This document shows positions 1 to 5,110 of a stretch of DNA of 7,519 bases, piece after piece; the stretch's first letter is position 1; every line of letters starts with the position of its first letter. The translations under genes and the position numbers were made by a program. The notes under the pieces are model-generated. The model saw only the letters and a list, made by a program, of their open reading frames with translations. It was not told the DNA's origin and made no database searches. Origin of the DNA: Candidatus Stahliibacteriota bacterium (GTDB lineage: Bacteria > Hydrothermota > Tepidihabitantia > SM23-42). The stretch spans positions 1 through 7,519 of the forward strand of contig DAOVBK010000067.1 of NCBI GenBank assembly GCA_030670605.1, written 5' to 3'.

Positions 1-653
1 ATCGATGCAAGAACCACGTCGCCCTTCTCGTGCCCGTGCGTATCATTGATGTTCTTGAAGTGGTCAATATCAATAAACAGGAGGGCGTGCGCTGTGCCCG
101 TATCCTCTGCCTGTGTCAGTGCGCGCTGCGCTCGTTCCTCAAAGTAGCGTCGGTTGAACAAGCCGGTGAGCTTGTCGACGTGCGCTGCATCTGAAAGTCG
201 CTGCCTACTCTTTTTCACCGCGCGTTCAATGGTTCTGAACTCCTCGTTCAACGCCTCATCATCCAGTTTTTTTCGCAGCGATGCGAACTTACCTTCAAGA
301 ATGACTGTATCTCTACCAGTGCTCCGTGCCGCGGTCTCTACTGGATAGGAAAAGCCTCCTTTGCCGTCATCAATGACCAAGGTGTAGTCGCCTATGTTGA
401 TTCTCTCCCCAATGGTGATTGTTCGCTTCGTGATCCTCTTGCCATTCACGAACGTTCCGTTCGTGCTTTTCAGATCGACAAGAGCAAAACGGCTACCATC
501 GTACTCGAGCGCCGCATGATGTCGCGAAACCTCACCACTGCTGAGGACAAAATCAACATCATCTCCTCTGCCAATCACAATACGACCTCGCGCTAAGGCC
601 ATCCTCTTCATGACGGTCAGATTATCAAGGAGAATAAGAAATGTTTTATTCAT
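1..653 (-). CDS. FHA-GGDEF protein, probable diguanylate cyclase (C-terminus beyond window)
   Basis: Translating the minus strand from ATG at 653 gives 217 codons with no stop before the window edge, so the C-terminal part is missing. Residues about 20-95 form an FHA (phosphothreonine-binding) domain: GRG at 28-30, SRHHA at 43-47 and STNGTFVNG at 63-71 are the classical motifs. A charged, probably helical linker follows at about 120-157. The GGDEF domain then begins with DKLTGLFNRRYF (160-171) and continues with the metal- and substrate-binding stretch FIDIDHFKNINDTHGH (193-208). The GG(D/E)EF signature itself should lie just outside the window, so catalytic competence cannot be judged. By family knowledge it would make c-di-GMP from two GTP, with the FHA domain docking a phosphorylated partner. 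It lies 114 bp downstream of scpA on the same strand and may be cotranscribed. No clear Shine-Dalgarno is seen. GTG at 665 is an alternative start; TAG at 671-669 blocks further extension. Confidence 0.9.
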   Translation of the reverse strand, partial: MNKTFLILLDNLTVMKRMALARGRIVIGRGDDVDFVLSSGEVSRHHAALEYDGSRFALVDLKSTNGTFVNGKRITKRTITIGERINIGDYTLVIDDGKGGFSYPVETAARSTGRDTVILEGKFASLRKKLDDEALNEEFRTIERAVKKSRQRLSDAAHVDKLTGLFNRRYFEERAQRALTQAEDTGTAHALLFIDIDHFKNINDTHGHEKGDVVLAS

Positions 654-767
654 TGAACAATGCACGCACTACTTCAGTCCACAAGCACCTTAAACAGAAT
701 CGAGCTGCTCTCACACGTTGTGTTGGATTACCCTGCCGACATTCATGAATGCCATGCACGCGACAGT
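654..767. other. short intergenic gap between scpA and FHA-GGDEF gene
   Basis: This 114-bp gap has no ORF worth calling and no convincing promoter. It holds one perfect 12-bp palindrome, CATTCATGAATG, at 740-751. No U-tract follows that palindrome on either strand, so it is not an intrinsic terminator. Readthrough from scpA into the GGDEF gene is possible. Confidence 0.5.
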
Positions 768-1442
768 CTAGGCGCTTGCGCCTTTGTAGAGATAGATCTC
801 ACCAAATGATGTATCCTGTCTCACTCGAGCAAAGCCCATCTTGACGATTTCAAGCATCCCAAAGAAATACGCCACCGCGATTGTGACATTATTCTTCTCC
901 CGTAAGAATTCTAGAAAATTCAGTTCATCCTGATGTTCGAGAATGCCTTTGATTTCGTCAACGATCGTTCCGATCGGCACATCCTGCCTCTTCACAACAA
1001 GCTTCTCTTCTTCCTGAGGTTTGAGTTGCCGGAACGCCAAAATGAGGCTCGTTATATCACCTTCTTCCAGAGGCGGCTCTTCTCGGCTAATACGTGGAAA
1101 CTGCTTACTGCTTTCTGCTTCCATGATGCCGAATGCCTGCGCAATCTCCTTGTACCGCTTGAATTCCTCGACAATTTGCATGAGGGTAATCGGCTGTGCC
1201 GCCTCTTCGTCCTCAGGAGTCCGCGGCAAAAGCGAACGAACCTTGAGACGAATAAGAATTGCCGCCATGAGCAGAAAATCTGCCGCATCCTCAAGATCAT
1301 CTCGCTCGATTTTCCGTATATAGTCAAGATACTCTTCAGCGATCTGTGCGATCGGAATGTCAAATATGTCTACCTCTTTTTTTCTCACAAGGTAGACAAG
1401 CAGGTCAATGGGACCATAATATATGCCTATGTCGATTTTCAT
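768..1442 (-). CDS. scpA: Segregation and condensation protein A (kleisin ScpA)
   Basis: This 224-residue protein matches ScpA from end to end. The N-terminal kleisin segment has GPIDLLVYLVRKKEVDIFDI (10-29), followed by PIAQIAEEYLDYI, the helical region that contacts the SMC neck. The segment DAADFLLMAAILIRLKVRSLLP (53-74) is equally characteristic. The acidic middle (75-150) is the usual variable linker. The C-terminal winged helix (about 155-220) carries VTIAVAYFFGMLEIVKMGF and ends FGEIYLY, the part that binds the SMC head. Length is slightly below the usual 240-270. By family knowledge ScpA bridges the SMC dimer and recruits ScpB for chromosome condensation and segregation in the nucleoid. 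No scpB is visible in the window, so it is either unlinked or beyond the GGDEF gene. ATG at 1442 puts the first conserved motif at residue 10, as is normal; the Shine-Dalgarno is weak (GAAG). A strong promoter lies just upstream. Confidence 0.95.
   Translation of the reverse strand: MKIDIGIYYGPIDLLVYLVRKKEVDIFDIPIAQIAEEYLDYIRKIERDDLEDAADFLLMAAILIRLKVRSLLPRTPEDEEAAQPITLMQIVEEFKRYKEIAQAFGIMEAESSKQFPRISREEPPLEEGDITSLILAFRQLKPQEEEKLVVKRQDVPIGTIVDEIKGILEHQDELNFLEFLREKNNVTIAVAYFFGMLEIVKMGFARVRQDTSFGEIYLYKGASA
770..783 (-). other. small GC hairpin at the scpA stop codon
   Basis: The minus strand reads AGGCGC AA GCGCCT, a perfect 6-bp stem with a 2-base spacer. The scpA stop codon TAG (770-768) overlaps its 3' edge. 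No run of U follows, so it is not a standard intrinsic terminator. It could slow 3' exonuclease or be chance. Confidence 0.3.
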
Positions 1443-1475
1443 TGCTTCGTGAATCAGTAATAAATTATGCTACTT

Positions 1476-1504
1476 ATTGTAGTCCGCGAATTAAGGGCTG
1501 TCAA
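1476..1504 (-). promoter_or_regulatory. sigma70-type promoter of scpA
   Basis: On the minus strand TTGACA (1504-1499) is followed by a 17-bp spacer and TACAAT (1481-1476), close to the vegetative consensus. Transcription should start near 1469, leaving a leader of about 27 nt before ATG at 1442. The -35 hexamer overlaps the edge of the repeated 40-bp element at 1500-1539. Confidence 0.75.
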
Positions 1505-1539
1505 GAGCATACAGTTAATGCACCAGAACATCGTTACCA
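1500..1539. repeat. 40-bp dispersed element, copy 1 (scpA upstream)
   Basis: On the plus strand this copy is GTCAAG, six variable bases, then a 28-bp core that begins CAGTTAATG and ends CGTTACCA. The second copy, at 7216-7255, has the same spacing. GTCAAG is identical and the core differs at 3 of 28 positions, all transitions. On the minus strand the element ends in CTTGAC, which forms most of the scpA -35 box. The sequences downstream of the -35 in the two copies are unrelated, so similarity stops there. Whether it is a regulator site or the end of a dispersed repeat cannot be told from two copies. Confidence 0.7.
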
Positions 1540-1605
1540 TGGGAAGTGATGCAGAGACATACAGAGGAACTTCTCGATGCGTCCTATCTGCGATAGGACT
1601 TACTC

Positions 1606-1625
1606 GAAGAGTACTATCGTACTCG
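1606..1625 (+). repeat. 20-bp direct repeat, copy 1
   Basis: GAAGAGTACTATCGTACTCG matches 1759-1778 at 19 of 20 positions, 153 bp away. It contains the GAGTAC/GTACTC hairpin. The two copies bracket most of the hairpin island. Confidence 0.7.
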
Positions 1626-1758
1626 TGACTCGTAGGTCGTATTCGTGAAAACGCAGATCACGCAGAAAAAACGCAAATTCTCGAGAACCAACATTAAGGA
1701 ATTTCTCGACTGCGGCGGCTACGCCGCCTCCGCTCGCTTGTCCCGAAGGAAGTGAGGG

Positions 1759-1778
1759 GAAGAGTAATATCGTACTCG
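1759..1778 (+). repeat. 20-bp direct repeat, copy 2
   Basis: GAAGAGTAATATCGTACTCG is the partner of 1606-1625. The single C-to-A change spoils one base pair of the hairpin present in copy 1. Confidence 0.7.
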
Positions 1779-1886
1779 GGGGCAGGCGAGACAGGTTTAC
1801 TAACGCTCGCAATGACCTGGAAACACTGAAACCGTGTATCACCGTAGTATTGGAAAACCTGAGCGGAGTCAAACACTATGCTTTGG

Positions 1887-1914
1887 TTGACACCTATAGA
1901 GAATTCACTATACT
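1887..1914 (+). promoter_or_regulatory. sigma70-type promoter directly abutting the DUF523-DUF1722 start codon
   Basis: TTGACA (1887-1892), a 16-bp spacer and TATACT (1909-1914) make a near-perfect promoter. Only seven bases (1915-1921) separate the -10 from ATG at 1922, so the predicted transcription start falls on or next to the initiation codon. This argues for a leaderless mRNA. It also argues against the longer reading from TTG at 1850, which would run through the promoter. Confidence 0.75.
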
Positions 1915-1921
1915 CGGGAAA

Positions 1922-2884
1922 ATGTGGCACGTAAGACCCATCGTCTATATTAGTAAATGCCTTGGCTTTGCACAATGTCGGTACAACGGTGTCACGATCT
2001 ATGATGACTTCGTTGAAAAATTGAAACCACATGTTGACTATATTACTGTTTGTCCGGAGGTCGAAATCGGACTCGGTGTGCCGCGCGACCCGGTGCGAAT
2101 CGTCGCGCACAAGGACGAAAGGAAATTTGTCCAGCCGCTCACTGGCAAGGATGTCACATCGGCAATGAATAACTTCTGTGAAACATTTCTCGGACAGATA
2201 CCCAAGGTCGACGGTTTTCTCCTCAAGTCACGCTCACCATCATGCGGGATAAAAGATGCGAAAATCTATGCAAAAATGGAAAAAAGTGCGTCAATTGGTA
2301 AAGGTGCAGGGTTTTTTGGATCTGCAGTCTTGGCACGTTTTCCCAAACATCCAGTTGAAGACGAAGGAAGAATCAGGAACTTCTGTATTCGAGAACATTT
2401 TCTCACCCGTCTATTTGCATTTGCACGATTTCGCGCCATGAGCAGACGTAAATCTATACGTGAACTCGTGGAGTTTCACACAGCAAACAAGTTCCTGCTG
2501 ATGGCTTACAATCAGAAAGAACTCAAAATACTCGGGCAAATCGTGGCGGACAAAAAGAACCAGCCAATCAATGATGTGCTTGCGCACTACAGAGAGCATC
2601 TCTACAGAGCTCTTAGCAAACCACCCCTTTGCACGTCAGATATTAATGTACTCATGCACTCACTCGGGCATTTTTCCAAAGACCTTACGCATGGGGAAAA
2701 AGTATTCTTCCTTGAATCGCTCAAGAAGTATAGCGCAGGAAAAACTCCCGTGAGCACCGTGCTCAGTATACTACGGGCATGGATTATTCGGTTCGAAGAA
2801 ACCTCTCTGAATCACCAAACATTCTTCGAGCCGTATCCAGAGGTGCTCCGTAGCGAGCAATCCTGCGTGGACGACAACCTCTAA
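1922..2884 (+). CDS. DUF523-DUF1722 fusion protein (TudS-like thiouracil desulfurase domain plus YbgA-like domain)
   Basis: The protein is 320 residues from ATG at 1922. The N-terminal DUF523 domain (about 5-150) has SKCLGFAQCRYNG (11-23), CPEVEIGLGVPRDPVRIV (44-61) and LKSRSPSCG (101-109). The C-terminal DUF1722 domain (about 178-300) has LVEFHTANKFLLMAYNQKE (182-200), as in E. coli YbgA. DUF523 includes TudS, which binds a [4Fe-4S] cluster through three cysteines and desulfurates 2-thiouracil. C13, C44 and C108 sit in the three motifs where those ligands are expected, so a cluster is likely here. The substrate of the fused form is not established. The longer frame from TTG 1850 adds 24 residues without family support and crosses the promoter. 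No Shine-Dalgarno beyond GGGA is present. The gene stands alone on the plus strand, divergent from scpA and convergent with the HD-GYP gene. A photolyase neighbour, common for ybgA, is absent here. Confidence 0.88.
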   Translation: MWHVRPIVYISKCLGFAQCRYNGVTIYDDFVEKLKPHVDYITVCPEVEIGLGVPRDPVRIVAHKDERKFVQPLTGKDVTSAMNNFCETFLGQIPKVDGFLLKSRSPSCGIKDAKIYAKMEKSASIGKGAGFFGSAVLARFPKHPVEDEGRIRNFCIREHFLTRLFAFARFRAMSRRKSIRELVEFHTANKFLLMAYNQKELKILGQIVADKKNQPINDVLAHYREHLYRALSKPPLCTSDINVLMHSLGHFSKDLTHGEKVFFLESLKKYSAGKTPVSTVLSILRAWIIRFEETSLNHQTFFEPYPEVLRSEQSCVDDNL

Positions 2885-2940
2885 AATACATTAATATAAT
2901 ACCCTAATATCCGTCAAAATAGCCCGCAATGTGATTTTAG
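2881..2940. terminator. AT-rich inverted repeat between convergent genes, possible bidirectional terminator
   Basis: CTAAAATACATT (2881-2892) pairs with AATGTGATTTTAG (2928-2940) through 12 bp with a single bulged base. The loop is 35 bases. It starts at the stop codon of the DUF523-DUF1722 gene and ends 5 bp before the HD-GYP stop. The stem is AT-rich with T or A runs at its edges, but the long loop makes it a poor intrinsic terminator. It is the only candidate between the two convergent genes. Confidence 0.3.
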
Positions 2941-2945
2941 TGAAG

Positions 2946-4061
2946 TTATTTCTTAGCTTTCGTCAGCTTTTGTTGTCTGAATACTTTAACAAATGCTCTG
3001 ACCAGTTTGGGGTCAAACTGTGAACCGCTACCACGTTCCACCTCAGTCAGTGCCTTCCCCATGCTGCTGCGCTTGCGGTAGGGTCTATCAGTTGTGATTG
3101 CATCAAATGAATCTGCGATGCCAATGATGCGCGCATACAACGGTATTTTCTCGGAGCTCAGTCCTTCTGGGTACCCATGACCATCATATTGTTCGTGATG
3201 ATGAAGAATATTCGGCGACAAATCCCTGAGTCGGGCGATTGGCTCGATAATCGCTGCTCCAAATTCTGGATGCCGTTTCATGTACTCAAATTCCGCTTCA
3301 TTCAATCTTCCGGGCTTGCCGAGTATCTTATCAGGAACGCCTATCTTACCGACATCATGTAAGATCGCCGAAACAGAAAGGTCTTTGAGTTCATCCCGCT
3401 CCAAATTAAGTGCTTCACCAATCATGAGAGAATACTCCTCAACCCGCCCTGAATGACCGCGTGTGTACGGGTCCTTTGCATCCACTGCCTCAACTATTGC
3501 CCTTATCGATGAAAGAAATAACTCGTCGAGTTGCCTGTACAGTGACGCATTTTCTATTGCGATAGCGATTTGATTACCGAGTGCCTCGAAAAGCTCAAGG
3601 TCAGTCTTATCAAACTTCCTCTTCCCTTTTTTGTTCAATACTTCCGCGACACCGATGATACGACCTTTTGCAATCAATGGCACAGCCATGATTGAACGGG
3701 TCACGAATTTCGTTTTTTTGTCGACACCCTTGAACCATCGCTTGTCTTTCTTGACATCAGGAACGAGCAGGGAATAACCACGTTCTGCTACCCAGCCGAC
3801 AATACCTTTGCCCATGGGCACCCGGATCTCTTTTGCCTCTTTTCCTTTTTCCCCGCGCGCTGTAATAAAATACAGTTCGTTCGTCTTCTCGTCGATCAAG
3901 AACACGGATGACGCTTCTGCCTGCATGACCTCTTCTGCCTTGCGAAGAACAGTATTGAGAAGCTCCTCGAGATCAAGAATTGAGGAAAATATCAGCGAGG
4001 TATCAACAAGTGTTTCTAGACGTTTTACTGTTTTTCTAAGCGGATACAATTTTGATTTCAT
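2946..4061 (-). CDS. GAF-HD-GYP protein, probable cyclic-di-GMP phosphodiesterase
   Basis: The protein is 371 residues from ATG at 4061. A GAF sensor domain (about 19-172) follows a short helical start and contains VPMGKGIVGWVAERG (81-95) and the closing helix NQIAIAIENASLY. The HD-GYP domain (about 183-365) is complete: GHSGRVEEYS (202-211), HDVGKIGVPDKIL (235-247), H264, HHHEQYDGHGYPEG (287-300) and IADSFDAITTDRPYRK (315-330). The HD and GYP signatures and the metal-ligand histidines are all present, so activity is expected. By family knowledge it hydrolyses c-di-GMP in the cytoplasm to pGpG or GMP, under control of a ligand or redox signal sensed by GAF. The start lies 26 bp inside the upstream DUF362 gene and is preceded by AGGAAAGAGAG, so coupled translation is likely. 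A longer reading from TTG 4094 is possible but has no better ribosome site. Confidence 0.93.
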   Translation of the reverse strand: MKSKLYPLRKTVKRLETLVDTSLIFSSILDLEELLNTVLRKAEEVMQAEASSVFLIDEKTNELYFITARGEKGKEAKEIRVPMGKGIVGWVAERGYSLLVPDVKKDKRWFKGVDKKTKFVTRSIMAVPLIAKGRIIGVAEVLNKKGKRKFDKTDLELFEALGNQIAIAIENASLYRQLDELFLSSIRAIVEAVDAKDPYTRGHSGRVEEYSLMIGEALNLERDELKDLSVSAILHDVGKIGVPDKILGKPGRLNEAEFEYMKRHPEFGAAIIEPIARLRDLSPNILHHHEQYDGHGYPEGLSSEKIPLYARIIGIADSFDAITTDRPYRKRSSMGKALTEVERGSGSQFDPKLVRAFVKVFRQQKLTKAKK

Positions 4062-5052
4062 ATTCTCTCTTTCCTGCACCGAATTCTTGAGCAAATGCTA
4101 ACTGCTCGTGCGGATCAATCTCAGGATGCAGCTGATCGATCGCGTCTTTCACCATATCATAGCACGCCTGGTCAATTGCAACAGGGTCAAATGAACAGAG
4201 TATACCAACATCAGGTGCAATCGTGGGTTCATTCGTGGGAAAACAATCACAGTTCGGTGTAATATTGATCAGGAAATTAATGTAGAATACATCCTTACCC
4301 TTAATGATATCTGCAGTGCACTGTGCGATTCCCTTTTGTGTATCAGTCGATGCCACATCCCATGAGAATTTAATCGCATGTTCAGGACAGATCGACATAC
4401 ACCCGCAGCAACCAGTACACAGCATACGATCGATTGTAACGCCCTGCTTGTTTTTTTTGATCGCTTCGTATGCACAGTATCCGTAACACTGCAAGCATTG
4501 CGTGCAGGTCTCCTGATCGATCTCCGGTTTGGAAAGTGAATGCATGTCAAGTTTGCCACCTTTAGACGAACAACCCATGCCGACATTCTTGAGTGCACCA
4601 CCAAAACCGCAGGTCAGATGACCTTTGAAATGAGAAACGCACACAAATCGGTCGATCGTTGCAAACAGACGCGCAACCTTCGATGTATTCACCTTCACGA
4701 ATTCGTCTCCGTACACACCATCAGCAATCACGACAGGCACGAAATCAAACCCGTGGTCCTTAGCGAGTTCCAGGTGTGACTCACCACGAAAACGACGGCC
4801 CGAATAGAGCGTTGTCGTGTCGGTCAGGAACGGTCTGCTGTCCGATTCTTTTATCAAATCGGTAAGATAGCGAATATACAGGGGACTAACAAAATTGACA
4901 TTGCCGTCTTCTCCAAAATGTGTTTTGATGGCACACGATGTATTCTTCTTCAGAATCTTCAAACCGCCGGCTGTATCAATGAGTTTTCTGAAACGTACGA
5001 GAACATTCGTCTTATACTTTTTTCTCAAATCAAGGAAATACACTGTGCTCAT
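4036..5052 (-). CDS. DUF362 domain protein with two [4Fe-4S] ferredoxin sites
   Basis: This 338-residue protein has a DUF362 body: KTHFGEDGNVNFVSP near 43-57, TDTTTLYSGRR (77-87), SHFKGHLTCGFGGALKNVGMG (140-160) and the closing FDPVAIDQACYDM (288-300). A 2x[4Fe-4S] ferredoxin module is inserted at about 178-228. Cluster ligands are C183, C186, C189 and C193, then C212, C215, C218 and C222, with proline after C193's counterpart C222 (CPEHAI). There is no signal peptide, so it is probably a cytoplasmic iron-sulfur protein. DUF362 has no established reaction; an electron-transfer or Fe-S maturation role would be a guess. ATG at 5052 is preceded by no Shine-Dalgarno, but by a plausible -10 five bases away, suggesting a leaderless transcript. 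Its 3' end overlaps the HD-GYP gene by 26 bp, so the two are probably made together. The secreted-protein gene ends 58 bp upstream. Confidence 0.9.
   Translation of the reverse strand: MSTVYFLDLRKKYKTNVLVRFRKLIDTAGGLKILKKNTSCAIKTHFGEDGNVNFVSPLYIRYLTDLIKESDSRPFLTDTTTLYSGRRFRGESHLELAKDHGFDFVPVVIADGVYGDEFVKVNTSKVARLFATIDRFVCVSHFKGHLTCGFGGALKNVGMGCSSKGGKLDMHSLSKPEIDQETCTQCLQCYGYCAYEAIKKNKQGVTIDRMLCTGCCGCMSICPEHAIKFSWDVASTDTQKGIAQCTADIIKGKDVFYINFLINITPNCDCFPTNEPTIAPDVGILCSFDPVAIDQACYDMVKDAIDQLHPEIDPHEQLAFAQEFGAGKREYEIKIVSA
4064..4074 (-). promoter_or_regulatory. ribosome binding site of the HD-GYP gene, inside the DUF362 gene
   Basis: The minus strand reads AGGAAAGAGAG at 4074-4064, two bases before ATG at 4061. 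It favours ATG 4061 over TTG 4094 as the start. It lies within the last codons of the upstream gene. Confidence 0.55.
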
Positions 5053-5057
5053 AGTCT

Positions 5058-5085
5058 ATCATACACAGAATTCAACAAAAAGCAA
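5058..5085 (-). promoter_or_regulatory. possible promoter abutting the DUF362 start codon
   Basis: On the minus strand TTGCTT (5085-5080), a 16-bp spacer and TATGAT (5063-5058) form a fair promoter. Five bases then separate the -10 from ATG at 5052. Transcription would begin at or beside the start codon. The -35 is two bases from consensus, so this is weaker than the promoters at 1887 and 1476. Confidence 0.5.
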
Positions 5086-5110
5086 GCTCTTAAGAAATAT
5101 CCTGCCTGAA

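Larger units (their letters stand above)
1571..1790. repeat. intergenic hairpin island between scpA and the DUF523-DUF1722 gene
   Basis: This non-coding stretch packs several perfect inverted repeats. GTCCTATC/GATAGGAC lies at 1581-1599 with a 3-base loop and is itself nested in TCGA/TCGA (1574-1577 and 1604-1607). GAGTAC/GTACTC lies at 1609-1624 with a 4-base loop. TCGAGAA/TTCTCGA lies at 1681-1709 with a 15-base loop. GGCGGC/GCCGCC lies at 1714-1728 with a 3-base loop. There are also three ACGCA repeats at 1651, 1660 and 1671. The minus-strand ORF across it (1872-1600) is low complexity and shows no family motif. The pattern resembles the hairpin repeat islands of uncultured bacterial genomes. 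A MITE or REP-like origin is inference. Confidence 0.55.

Noticed and set aside
740..751. palindrome CATTCATGAATG as a terminator after scpA
   Set aside because: It has no loop and no following U-tract, and it is AT-balanced. A short palindrome like this can arise by chance.
933..1460. 175-codon plus-strand ORF
   Set aside because: It is antisense to scpA, whose family match covers the whole length. The ORF has no recognisable motif or start signals.
1600..1872. 90-codon minus-strand ORF in the scpA to DUF523-DUF1722 gap
   Set aside because: It reads through the hairpin island and direct repeats. Its product is low complexity, and no Shine-Dalgarno or promoter precedes it.
1850..1921. N-terminal extension of the DUF523-DUF1722 protein from TTG 1850
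   Set aside because: It has no family support and runs through a near-consensus promoter that points at ATG 1922. Conserved sequence begins only after that ATG.
4062..4094. N-terminal extension of the HD-GYP protein from TTG 4094
   Set aside because: ATG 4061 has a purine-rich ribosome site immediately upstream, and the extra residues do not belong to the GAF domain.
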